Part shown: one piece after another, positions 21,888 to 32,545 of the stretch
Position numbering within the stretch: the first letter of the stretch is position 1
How the letters are laid out: the number at the start of each line of letters is the position of its first letter
DNA from: Platanthera guangdongensis
Lineage: Eukaryota; Streptophyta; Magnoliopsida; Asparagales; Orchidaceae
NCBI GenBank assembly: GCA_039583875.1
Contig: CM077159.1
Location: forward strand, 4,963,371 to 5,027,370
Direction of reading: 5' to 3'
Length of the DNA stretch: 64,000 nt
Translations under genes and position numbers: made by a program
The notes under the pieces: generated by a model
Told to the model about the DNA's origin: nothing
Databases searched by the model: none
Seen by the model: the letters and a program-made list of their open reading frames with translations, nothing else

Positions 21888-22115
21888 ATACTCGAGTGAG
21901 TTGATATTACTTCGAGTAGATGAAATGAGGTACTTGAGTAGATGTGTCTGGAAGTACTCGAGTAGGTATGCTGAAGTACTCGAGTAGGTGAGTTGAGGTA
22001 CTCGAGTAGGTGAGTCTGCTACTCGAGTAGGTCAAGTGGGCTACTCGAGTAGGTTAAGAGGACTACTCGAGTAGGTCATTATTCTTACTCGAGTAGGTTG
22101 CTTCTTACTCGAATC
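21888..22115. repeat. TACTCGAGTA array between pol and 3' ORF of D
   Basis: Eight intact CTCGAG cores and three decayed ones in 228 bp, the later ones spaced at about 21-24 bp with AGGT following. Same word as the D LTR array, different from A and C. Confidence 0.93.
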
Positions 22116-22191
22116 AAAGAGTTAGAATTTTGTATAATTCCAGCTTTTGACAAATCCTTGAACTTTGAGCCTTCTTGAAAGTATGTCTTCT

Positions 22192-22680
22192 CTAATCTTC
22201 TTTGTTGAGCATTCCAAGTTCCGTTTTGAAGAACGAGAACTTGGTCTCATCCAGCGACTTCGTGAAAATGTCTGCAATCTGCCTGTCTATAGAGACATAT
22301 TGAAGGTTTATGTCTGCATGCTCCACATACTCTCGGATGAAGTGATATCTTAGCTCTATATGCTTTGTCCGGTCGTGCGAGACTAGGTTGTTGGCTATTG
22401 CAATTGCGCTGGAAGAGTCGCAAAATAATGGAATCTTCTGGAACTTCATGTTATAATCTTCAAATTGATTCTTTATTCATAGCAGCTGTGCACAACAACT
22501 GCCTGCAGAGATGTACTCTGACTCAGCCATTGAAATTGCTACACAGTTCTGCTTCTTGCTACTCCAGGAGATAAGCCTTCTTCCAAAGAATTGGCATGTC
22601 CCGGAAGTGCTTTTCCTGTCGTCTTTGCTCACTACAAAATCTGCATCTGAAAAGCCCATTAGCTCGCTATCATTACTTCT
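22192..22680 (-). pseudogene. pol: Copia RNase H, element D
   Basis: Shows MGFSDADF, MAESEYISAGSCCAQLL, CDSSSAIAIANN and KHIELRYHFIREYV. A Trp codon near 22475 is TGA, splitting the domain; otherwise the frame is kept. The C-terminal end at 22192 is followed by the array after about 75 bases. Confidence 0.88.
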
Positions 22681-23690
22681 TGGGTACCATAAGCCAAGAT
22701 TTGGCGTACCTTTAAGGTATCTCAAAATCCGCTTTGCAGTAGCATAGTGAGATTCCTTAGAGTTCACTTGAAATCTAGCACAAACACATGTTGAGAACAT
22801 TATGTCAGGTCTACTGGAAGTAAGGTAGAGCAAGGATCCAATTATGCTTCTGTACTTGGTTTCATCAAAAGGTTTCCATTTTTCATCCTTGTCCAGAGAC
22901 ATAGTTGAACCCATTGGAGTCCCGATTGAGGTTGCGTTCTCCATTCCGAATTTCTTAATCAGCTCTTTGGTAAACTTGGTCTGCGAGATGAAAATTCCAT
23001 CTCCATATTGTTTCACTTGAAGCCCTAAGAAATACTTCAGCTCGCCCATACTGCTCATTTCAAACTTCTCTTGCATAAGTTTTGAAAACTTCTTGCAGAG
23101 GTTATCATCAGTAGAGCCAAAAATAATGTCGTCGACATAGATTTGCACTAGCAAAATCTTGCCTTTTATTTCCCTAAGAAATAATGTCTCGTCTATCTTT
23201 CCCCTTGTGAACTTGTTCTCAAGTAGAAAGTTAGACAGTGTCTCATACTAAGCTCGAAGAGCTTGTTTCAGACCATATAAAGCTTTATGCAATAAATAAA
23301 CGTAATCAGGAAAGTTAGAATCAACGAAAGCTGGAGGTTGTTACACATACACCTCTTTCTTTATGTCACCATTAAGGAAGGAAGACTTCACGTCCTTTTG
23401 ATAGACAGTGAAGCCTTTGAGTGCAACATATGCTAGGAATAACCTTTTTTCCTCCAGCTTTTCCACTGGAGCATACGTCTGATCGAAGTCGATTCCTTCT
23501 TCTTGACGATAACCTTTAGCGACGAGTCTGGCCTTGTTCTTTATGATCGTTCCATCCTCATCCATCTTGTTCCTGTAGACCCATTTTATGTTGATGACGT
23601 TTTAATTCTTGGGTCTTGGAACAAGTTTCTATACTTTGCAGCGCTTGAACTGTTTTAGTTCTTCTTCCATTGCCACTATCCACGATGCGT
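22681..23690 (-). pseudogene. pol: Copia reverse transcriptase, element D
   Basis: Shows [41 protein letters not shown], the catalytic [10 protein letters not shown] (23128-23139 for YVDD) and IIGSLLYLTSSRPDIMF. Several codons are now stops (near 23629, 23600, 23338 and 23250), including Trp to stop changes. Damage is by substitution rather than indel. Confidence 0.88.
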
Positions 23691-24960
23691 CTGAGTTTGC
23701 TTCCTCAAACTTCTTTGGTTCAACCTGCGAGAGAAAACTTAGATATAAATTTTCGTTAATTGTACCTCTATGAGTTCTGACACCATCCCGGGGATCTCCT
23801 ATGATCTGGTCCATGGGGTGATCCTTCAGATGTCTGAGCTCTATAGTCCTTGTATCTGGATTCTCTTCAATCACTGGAGTGACTTCATTATCTTGCACAA
23901 TTTCTTCATCTGGATCATCAACCTCTCCAATAGGAGTTGGAGTGGTGATCTTGATGAACTTTTCACCTTTATCTTTAGATGGTTCATCCAAGCCGAGTTC
24001 TTTCAACTTTGTACCTGGATCTTCAGTAAGCACACTAGAAGAGTTGCCTTGCAGCAAGCTCGTCTCATCAAATACAACATGTATCGATTCTTCTACGACC
24101 ATGGTTTTTATATTGAATATCCTGTATGCCTTACTATGGCTACTATATCCTACAAAAATACCTTCAAAACTCTTTTCGCTAAACTTGGTAGTATGATACT
24201 TACCATTGTTAAGCACGAAGCATTTACAACCAAAGATTCTAAAATATGAGACAGTTGGTTTCCTGCCCTTTAGAAGTTCGTAAGGTGTCTTATCGTGGTT
24301 TTTGTTTATGAGTGCTCGATTTTGTACGTGGCATGCAGTGTTGACGGCTTTAGCTCAGAAATATTTTGGTCGTGAGGCATCACTCAACATGGTCCTGCAG
24401 GCCTCTATGAGTGTCTTATTCCTTCTCTCAGTCACTCTGTTCTGTTATGGAGTACGAGGAGAGGAAAACTCATGAAAGATACCCAAGCTTTCACAAAATT
24501 CTGTCATGGCCCAGACTTGAACTCTGTTCCATTATCACTTCTGATTTTGATTATGGAGCAGTTGTATTCATTCTGGACTTGCCTGACAAAATTAGTAAAG
24601 ATGTCGAAGGTATCTGACTTGTGTTTCAGAAAGAACACCCACACAAAGCACGAGTAATCATCAACAATTACTAACGTATAATCCTTACCTCCCAAACTTC
24701 TAATTTGTAGTGGACCAAACAAGTACACATGCAGTAGGTGTAAACATCTATTAGAATCTTTGCCGATAACGCTTTTAAAGGTAGCCCTTGTTTGCTTGCC
24801 TTTTACACATGCATGACAAGGTCTATCTTTGACGTACTTGACATTTGAGGCATCACGTACTAAGTTCATTGAAAATAATTTATTAATAGTTTTGGAATTA
24901 ATATGTGCTAGTCTTTTGTGTCATTGGTCACCAAGAGATGCACTATCTTTTGCTTAAAAG
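23691..24960 (-). pseudogene. pol: Copia pre-integrase and integrase, element D
   Basis: Shows the CHACVKGKQTRATF end of the pre-integrase zinc region, LGGKDYTLVIVDDYSCF, RSDNGTEF and FVGYSSHSKAYRIFN. The first catalytic Asp, normally in the H-x-D-L-F-G-P block, reads HVYLFGP (Asp to Tyr). Several nonsense changes lie between 24217 and 24500. Enzyme activity is not expected. Confidence 0.85.
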
Positions 24961-25016
24961 TACACTGGTGTAGAAGAGTTTATACAAATGAAATTCAAAC
25001 AAAATATGTTTCTGCT

Positions 25017-25360
25017 TCAAGTGCCGGATAGAATCGTTTCCACATTGTCAATAGATTTTATCAAGGACTTATCAGCGTGAAACTCAACTATGTATCCTTT
25101 GTCACAGAGTTGGCTTATGCTTATGAGATTGTGTTCCAATCCTTCAACATAAGCTACATCTGAGAAAGATACACTACAGTTTGTAATCATACCATAGCCT
25201 TTAGTGATTCCACGGTCTGAACCTCCAAAGATATCCTTTGGTCCATTCAAGACTGGAGAGAAGTTCTGAAGTAGGCTTCTAGTCCTGGTCATATGCCGAG
25301 AGCATCCACTGTCCAAATACCAGATTGGTGTTTTGGTGACCTTTGGACATACCTGCAATC
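25017..25360 (-). pseudogene. pol: Copia protease, element D
   Basis: Aspartic protease with the active-site triplet in WYLDSGCSRHMTR, then KGYGMITNCSVSFSDVAYVEGL and ISISQLCDKGYIV. Frame open for 113 codons. Upstream stops part it from Gag. Confidence 0.88.
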
Positions 25361-25439
25361 ACAATCAGTTTGCCTTAAAAACCCAAATATATTTGGGTCC
25401 TTGGTCTCAGGTTAGAACACTCCCCCTACGAATATTAGC

Positions 25440-27040
25440 ATTACGAGTGGTCTTCCTCATATTGCTAATATGTGGGATTGCAGCAGTTCTGGGATTAAAC
25501 TAGCAATCGATGGCAAAGTGACCAATTTTGCCACAACACCGACAGTCAAATCTGTTGTATCTTTGCCTTATGTTCTCCTGCTTGGCCTTTTGAGATTGTG
25601 GTCTAGCAGGGGCAGCACTTTTGGAGGAAGAAGCTTAATGATGATGACAATCACATGTTTTCTTCTCCTTCACTGGCTTTTCTACAAGAGGCTTTGCCTT
25701 TGGTGCTTTCTTGAAGTTATGACCATGATTGAAAGGGCCATAGCTCTAAAGAATCACTTCTTCATAAGGTGCCTTAAAGACACTTTCACCAAAGTTTCTG
25801 GGGCAAGTCCATCCTTGATAACGGGACTTTGGCTCTACAAAGGTAGGCCTAGCAAAGTGTCCGTAGGATGAGTCAAGATCAAACTCATTTGACGGAAATA
25901 TGACCTTTTTGAAAGAGGTCTGATCTTGAGGGTCTTTCCCCTTCTCTTTGGCCAAGGCCTTCTTGGCGGCCTAATTCTTCCGTTGGACCTTATTTCTCCT
26001 AGAAGATTTGCTAGGAGCCTCTTTATGGCCTAGTCCAGCACCCTTGGCCTTTGCTGAGAATTCAGCAACGAGTGGAAGAACATTCTTAGGTTTTGAGAAA
26101 CTTTCAATAAGTTTTCTCTCAACAATGAGTTGTTCTTCCAACTCATTGATGATTTTCTCCTTTAGATCAAGGTGCTCAAGAGGTTTGTTGTATTCTTCAA
26201 TAACATTATTGAATTTCTCTTTGAGTGAGTCAGTCTTAGCGACTTCTTCTCTCAAGATGCTTTCTTCAGCTTTTAGAGACTTTATCTCTTTAGACTGAGT
26301 TTTCACGACACGGCGACATTTGTCGTATGCCATGATCAGCTCATTGTACTGGGCCATGAGTTCAGACTCATCATCAGAAGAGCTGTCCTCACGATCATGC
26401 TCAGAAGCTTCAGATTCTGAAAGAGTGTGGAAACCACTCGTCACCACACATCTTCCCAAAACCCCGAGGTAGTAGGAAGGGGGGACGGGGGTACATGAAC
26501 ACAAGGTAACTAAATACTGCCTTGTGGGGCTGTCATTTAATTCTCCGTTAGTGAAGACTCTACCATAGACCCTTAGGCCATTTACTATCCTTAAGAAATT
26601 CTCAAATGTGTCAGCATGGTGTCCTTGTTTCCTTGTCGGAAGGCTTCATACTTTTGATTTAGAAGGGACCTTCTATCATCCCTCACTTCTTATGTACCTT
26701 CCATCAAGGTAACTAAAGACTGTCACATCTCCTTTGCAGACTGGCAGTGGATCAGGTTTTGCAGCATAGAGTCATCGACTGCACTTGCTATAATGTTTTT
26801 GGCCTTTTTATCTAATGACACAAGTGCAATCTTGTTTTTATCTAGATCCATTAGTTTCTTTGGAACTTTCTTGGTTGGATCTATTGTGGAGACTGTCATG
26901 GGAATGTAAGGAAATTCTTCAACTATCATGAAGATCCTAGGATCCACAGCTTCCATAAAGAATTTTATTCTCTCTTTCCACATGGGAAAATTATTCTTGG
27001 TGCACAAAGGAAGCTTGGCAAAATCTTTAGTCTTGTCCAT
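25440..27040 (-). pseudogene. gag: Gag of element D
   Basis: Start ATG at 27040 (MDKTKDFAKLPLC). N-terminal part has NFPMWKERIKFFMEAVDP, followed by a coiled-coil region rich in Glu/Lys/Leu (about 26390-26060) and a zinc knuckle CRCCGKIGHFAIDC near 25500-25545. A Trp is TGA near 26722 and a Gln is TAA near 26690; the frame changes near 26560. The Gag is more distant from those of A, B, G and I than they are from each other, so D is a separate lineage. Confidence 0.85.
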
Positions 27041-27106
27041 GTTTGGTAGATCTCAAAAGACAACTATATAAGGATCTGATCAAGGTGTTAACCTTTTAAT
27101 GATCAA

Positions 27107-27122
27107 CCTCCCTCTGATACCA
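27107..27122 (-). promoter_or_regulatory. Primer binding site of element D (tRNA-iMet)
   Basis: Minus strand TGGTATCAGAGGGAGG, two bases from the 5' LTR. Confidence 0.9.
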
Positions 27123-27846
27123 ATTGAAAGTTATTAGTTGTCTTCCTAAATCACCTAGAGGGGGGTGAATAGGTGAAATATGCGTCTTTTTGCAGAATAA
27201 AAATTAGATCTATGCACAGAACTATCTACCAATCAATCACAGACGAAGCAAGATTTATAGTGGTTCCCCAATCTTTGGTACATCCACTTTCCCTCACCGA
27301 TCTAGCAATAAACTAGACTCGTCTACTCCACTATCTCAGATTGAAAAACCAATCCTACACCTCGGAACAATGTTCCTACAATCTCGATCTACAAAGCGGA
27401 TCTACACTCAGAAGATAAAACTTCCTACAATCATGGAGTCAAAAGCTCCTACACTCGGAGAAAACTTCTCCTACAATAATGAAATAAAATGTATTTGAAA
27501 TACAAACAAAGAATCTCTGTCAAATCTGCAAGAATCGGCCTGGATCTTCTTCTTCTAGACTTTTCGGCTTTATCAGAGATGTGAAGAAAATCTCGACAAG
27601 ATCAGATCTGGATCTTCTTGACTTTACACGATTGAATAGAAGATGAGAAGTTGTGCGACAATCTCGATATGTAAAATCTTCTTAATCTGAATCCACTAAA
27701 AATGAAAACCCTAGCCGGATAAGAATCGGCGACGACGGCTTCTTGGAGAGAGAGAGAGAGAGGATCAGAAAACTTAGTGCAAAAATTCGGCTGCAAAAAC
27801 TTCTGATAGAATTTCTTCTTGCTTAGGGTTTGTCGGTTTGATAAGA

Positions 27847-27856
27847 CTTTATATAG
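27847..27856 (-). promoter_or_regulatory. TATA box of D 5' LTR
   Basis: Minus strand CTATATAAAG, 121 nt from the U3 array edge. This is the likely genomic promoter. Confidence 0.8.
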
Positions 27857-27976
27857 GATCGAAGATAATCTGTCATAATTAATTCATAATGAGGGACACG
27901 TGGACCAATCACGTCAAGGCTCATTAAAGAATCTGTTAAATTGGACTTAACGAAATTTTCAGAAAACTGAAGTAAT

Positions 27977-28727
27977 ATACTCGAGTGAAGAAGATACTAC
28001 TCGAGTACATTATATAAATACTCGAGAGAGATGAAAATAACTACTCGAGTACTTAGAGACAGTTACTCGAGTAACCTGAAGAGAACTACTCGAGTATAAT
28101 CTTGAAGAAAATTGAGAAGTTGATCAGCTACTCGAGTACTAAAAAGACTTACTCGAGTACTTAAGGAATTACATGTGAAGTGGAGTTAGACTACTCGAGT
28201 ACAAGAAACACTACTCGAGTAAATGAGAATGAGCTACTCGAGTGGTAGATGAACTACTGGAGTCAGGGACTTAGAATATTTTCTGAACTGGAATTCTGGG
28301 TTACTCGAGTAGTGAAGTTGAACTACTCGAGTGAATAAGAACTACTCTAGTATATGGAAATAGCTACTCGAGTAATTGACTTAGAGAAATTCTGAGGGAA
28401 GAAATTCTGGTTTCTCGAGTATCAATACTCAACTACTCGAGTAGTAAGTGAACTACTCGAGTACATGACTTAACTACTCGAGACAAAATATATAAACTAC
28501 TCGAGTACTATAAAGTACTACTCGAGTAGTTTACTTAGAATATATTTATAGAGGGAAAACTGTAAACCCGAGAGTAAGAGGGAAACTACTCGAGTAGTTG
28601 TCTTAACTACTCGAGAGCCATAAATTGACTACTCGGGATCTATCATCCTTACTCGAGTAAGAGTAATTTTACTCGAGTATAAACAGAGCTATTCACTCGA
28701 GTAGGTATAGAACTACTCGAGTAAAAC
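27977..28727. repeat. U3 array of TACTCGAGTA (D 5' LTR)
   Basis: Same array as in the 3' LTR. Some copies decayed in one LTR are intact in the other, for example ACTCAAGT at 18104 against an intact copy near 28090. Confidence 0.95.
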
Positions 28728-29049
28728 ACTTAGTAAAATTTTCTTAGACATAATTCTCTTCACTTTGGTGAGACCAGCATCACGTCTTTTCCAATAAGTC
28801 CTAGTGCTTGAATATGAAGTGTATCCCAATAGAGAGACTACACATGAGTCAACACCTTGGATCACACAATGAGGGATTACATTGTATGGTCCTGTGTTTG
28901 GTGACCCATTGTAGACTGACATTGGTCTAAACTTGACATTAGATTCCTGCAAACACATAACTCAACCAAAGCATTAAATACAACTTAATTCATCTTAGTT
29001 CAAGGGTGACTTCATCAAATCTGGGTTAATGTGGATACAATGCCCAACA

Positions 29050-29060
29050 CTTATTTATAT
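29050..29060 (-). promoter_or_regulatory. D target duplication overlapping a TATA-like box of C
   Basis: 29050-29054 (CTTAT) is the right target duplication of D. The minus strand here reads ATATAAATAAG, the same string as in the D spacer TATA. D thus landed on the presumed TATA box of the C 3' ORF, about 110 nt before its ATG once D is removed. Confidence 0.5.
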
Positions 29061-29103
29061 GTTTCTAATCAAAGAAGGTCAAAAGGCGGGTATAAATACT
29101 CTT

Positions 29104-29412
29104 ATTGTGTCGACACTGTTGGGATTGTGTCGACACAGACTACTAAAGTCTCGATAGAGAATTACTATTCTATGTGTCGACACCAATTGCGATGTGTCGA
29201 CACAAATAATCTTAAGAGCTTACACTAATCTCTGCGTGTCGACATAGACGACTGTATGTGTCGACACCAACATTTAAGTGTCAGTATAGCTATGTGTCGA
29301 CACCAAATTCTGAGTGTCGACACAATCTTCTGGATGTGTCGACAGAATTTTCTTATGTGTCGACACCATCTACTAAGTGTCGACACCTTTTTCTTTAAGT
29401 GTCGACACACAT
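29104..29412. repeat. GTGTCGACAC array between pol and 3' ORF of C
   Basis: Twelve GTCGAC cores in about 300 bp, most as GTGTCGACAC, flanked on the right by the C RNase H stop. Same word as the C LTR array at 13372-13832. Confidence 0.93.
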
Positions 29413-29435
29413 TTACTTCGTCAAATTTATCATTC

Positions 29436-30607
29436 TTATTCTAAGTTCAGCATGTCTAATTCAATTTTAAAATAATTGAATTTAGTTTCATCCAGTGGTT
29501 TCGTGAACATGTCAGTAATTTGAAAATTAGTATTGACAAATTCTAAACATATATCTTCCTTTTCAACATGATCTTTAAGAAAATAAAATCTTATTTCTAT
29601 GTGCTTAGTTCTGCTATGAGAAACAGGATTTCTAGCAATAGAAATGGCACTATTAGAATCACAAAATAATGGAGTTCTACTTACCTGGAGTCCATAATCT
29701 TCAAGTTGATGTTGAATCCATAATAGCTGAGCACAGCAGCTGCCTGCAGCAACATATTCAGACTCAGGAGTGGAAATAGCCACACTTGTCTGCATTTTGC
29801 TGCTCCATGACACCAATCTTCCACCTAAAAACTGACATGTGACAGTTGTCCTTTTCCTGTCTTCTTTGCATCCTGCAAAGTCTGCATCTGAATACCCAGT
29901 TAGTAGAAAATCTCTATTCTTAGGGTACCAAAGGACAAGATTTGGTGTTCCCTTAAGATATCTCAAAATTCTTTTGACTACAGTATACTAAGATTCTTTA
30001 GGGCATGCTTGATACCTAGCACAGACACATGTAGCATACATGATGTCTGGTCTACTAGCAGTTAAGTATAAAAGGGAGCCAATTATCCCTCTATACAAAG
30101 ACTCATCTACAAGTTTTCCTGCATCATCTTTGCCTATAGGTATACTTGACCCCATTGGAGTTCTCATGGTGGAGGCTGACTCCATACCATATTTCTTAAT
30201 CAACTCCTTGGTGAACTTAGACTGGGATATGGACAAGCCATCATCAGTTTGTCTACCTTGGAGTGTCAAGAAGAATTTCAGCTCACCCATACTGCTCATC
30301 TCAAACTTCCCTTGCATAAGTTTAACAAACTTTCTACAAAGGTTGTTTTCTGTTGATCCAAAGATAATGTCATCAACATATATCTGGACTAGGATCATCT
30401 TGCCTTTTGATTCCCTAAGGAATAGAGTTTTGTCTATTTTCCCCCTTGAGAATTTGTTCTCAATGAGGAATATAGACAATGTTTCATACCAAGCCCTAGG
30501 GGCTTGTTTCAAACCATATAGTTATTTCTTAAGCTTATACACATAATTAGGATAGAGTGGATCTACAAAACCTGAAGGTTGTTCAACATATACTTCCTCT
30601 TTTAGGT
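29436..30607 (-). pseudogene. pol: Copia RNase H and part of reverse transcriptase, element C
   Basis: RNase H: GYSDADFAGCKEDRK, STPESEYVAAGSCCAQLL, CDSNSAISIARN, KHIEIRFYFLKDHVE. Reverse transcriptase: [14 protein letters not shown] and the catalytic [10 protein letters not shown], then IIGSLLYLTASRPDIMY. A TAG near 29985 and a TAA near 30525 interrupt it. The gene stops abruptly at 30607 in the DLKEEVYVEQP block, where plus-strand element E begins. The rest of C pol and gag is not in the window. Confidence 0.88.
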
Positions 30608-30971
30608 CCCGCCCCTTTTGATATTATCAAAGGGGGAGAAGAGATTGTTCATGAGAATTGTTCATGGGTATGATCTCATGTAGTGGGAGCTTGTTTCAAT
30701 GTGTGCATATAGATAGGGGGAGCGCGTAGAACACGTAGATAGGGGAAGCATTTAGGACACGTAGGTAGGGGGAGTGTGTATGTACGGGAGCTATATAGAG
30801 AACCTGAAACCAAATTATCTTTCTATATATATATATAATATATATAATATATATATATATTATATATATAATATATAGATATATGTACATATACATATAT
30901 ATATTCACTCTACTATCATGTATTATATTATTTCTCATGAACGAGATTTGATATTATCAAAAAGGGGAGTT
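30608..30971 (+). other. 3' untranslated end of copia element E with two polypurine tracts
   Basis: No coding seen. GATATTATCAAAGGGGGAG occurs at 30620-30638, and an almost identical purine tract at 30950-30969 directly abuts the LTR. Multiple polypurine tracts are known in Sirevirus elements. Between them are a purine-rich 'AGATAGGGGGAGCG' repeat region (30710-30770) and an AT microsatellite. Confidence 0.65.
30828..30905. repeat. AT microsatellite
   Basis: Imperfect TA/AAT run in the E untranslated region. Confidence 0.9.
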
Positions 30972-31124
30972 TGTTGAAACCGTTGCTTCACATTCTCTAT
31001 ATTTGACAATATCAAATCTTAGGTTGTATTTGATCGCACCGTGTGTTGATAGAGTGTGCTGGTTGATAGGTTCAAGTAAAGAAATGAAGTCTCCTATGGA
31101 TTCTAACTTCGAGCGATAAGAGTT

Positions 31125-31605
31125 ACTGCTGGGCGGTAGCAGTGAATTAATTGGATGGAGCTCTCAGGAAACTACAGCGCCGCGCTAGTGGAAGGAATTA
31201 ATCTGGCCAGCCTCTCGAGAAACTACCGCCAAGAGTTAATTCTTACCGCCCAGCATTAGTCTCTCGACGAGTACCGAGAAGGCTTTCTCAAGAAATTAAT
31301 CTTCCGCCAGGCGACATTGCTTTCCTCACCGCACTAGCCTCTCGACGAATGTCGTCAAGTATTCCTCAAGAAATCGACCTACCGCCAGGAGATAGTGTTT
31401 ACCGCGCCGCGCTAGCCTCTTGACGACTTGCAAGGACTCCTCGGGAACCAACCGCGTAGCGCTACCTTCTACAGCTAGGCGCTTGCTAATTGAAAAAGAA
31501 AGATTTGTCTGAAATATTATTCCATATTTGAATGACAGCTGGCACAACAAGCACGGGAATCTACCGCCGGGCGCTAGTCTTAGCGCCGACGGTAGACTAT
31601 TTTCA
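31125..31605. repeat. U3 array of CCGCC / GCGCTA motifs (E LTR)
   Basis: About ten degenerate copies of an ACCGCC(A/G)GGCGCTAG-like word in both orientations, for example near 31196, 31228, 31245, 31302, 31380, 31402, 31450 and 31562, often followed by CTCTCGACGA. A further pair lies near 32407-32440. Confidence 0.75.
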
Positions 31606-31613
31606 TGAAGACG

Positions 31614-31622
31614 TATAAAAGG
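31614..31622 (+). promoter_or_regulatory. TATA box of E LTR
   Basis: TATAAAAGG directly downstream of the U3 array. Confidence 0.75.
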
Positions 31623-32497
31623 CCGCCTTGGTTTCTGTGACTTGTGATTGGAGAACGAAAAGTGACGGGAGTTCGTGCATTCTAGGGTTCGGTCGCTCAT
31701 TCTTGCACTCCGTTCAAAAAGTCTCCGTCGAATAAGAAGAAAGTCGTCTCCCTCCTGTTCGTGAACGAAGGACTCCAACGATCTGGGATCTACATCGAAT
31801 ATAAAGAGCCGACCAGTTGCTAGCAAATGAAGATCTCACGCGTCGGCTGCGGATCGCTCAACGGAGAAGTCGTAAGAGGGAGAACTTCATACTTTAAATT
31901 CTCTACATCCTTATTCTTATAATTTTTTTCTTTTCTTAATTTTTTGGCGAGGGAAATCGACCGGAAGGTCGTCAAAATCCGAGAAGGGTTTTGTGAGAAA
32001 TCGATATGGAGGGTTTTCGGATTTCGAGGAGGATTACGTGAGAAATCATCCCGAGGAGGGGACGTCTAGATCGTGTGGATCTAGCGGGGCTCTAAGACCC
32101 TTCCTTGTTTGGAGGTGAAGAGCCAGCTCGAAGACCTTTCTTGGAGGGAAAGGGAGAGAGCCAACCGGTTTGTGGAGCGGATCAGTATAGAAACCAAAAG
32201 AGTTTTTATTTCTCATCGCCTTCGATCTCCGGCATCACGAAGATCACAATTTTGTAATCATCTAGAACAATTGTTATTCTAATTCATGCAATGGAATTCC
32301 TGTTTCTATTTCGATTAAGTCTGTGATTGTTCTGGGTTTGTCAAGTGAGTACGTGTGTTGTGGGGCTTGCAAACAAACTTGCACAGGAAAATGAGTTCAT
32401 AGACTTACCGCCATGCGTTAGATACCTAACGCTCCACGGTAGCTTCCAGAACTCGATCTTCTGAGCAAAATAATTCTAAATTTTAATTAATGCGTAA

Positions 32498-32528
32498 AAC
32501 TTTATTCACCCCCCCCCCCTCTAAGGTT
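32498..32528 (+). other. C-rich-loop hairpin near LTR 3' end (E)
   Basis: Arms AACTTTA (32498-32504) and TAAGGTT (32522-32528) pair over 7 bp with one G-T wobble. Loop is TTCAC plus a C run. Same place as in A and D, with a different stem. Confidence 0.65.
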
Positions 32529-32545
32529 GGCCACTAGATCCAACA

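Larger units (their letters stand above)
27125..29049 (-). repeat. 5' LTR of element D, 1925 bp
   Basis: Pairs with 17129-19053. It carries a 7-bp stem hairpin with the C-rich loop near its 3' end (TCACCTA 27151-27157, TAGGTGA 27170-27176). Confidence 0.95.
30972..32545 (+). repeat. 3' LTR of copia element E, 1574 bp
   Basis: TGTTGAAACC at 30972 follows a polypurine tract; CCAACA ends at 32545. Contains a U3 array, a TATA box and a C-rich-loop hairpin. The downstream junction is gypsy integrase sequence. No matching target duplication was seen, so one flank is probably deleted. Confidence 0.8.

Noticed and set aside
31326..31826. Open frame of 166 codons on the minus strand
   Set aside because: Lies antisense within the E LTR across its array and TATA; no family resemblance.
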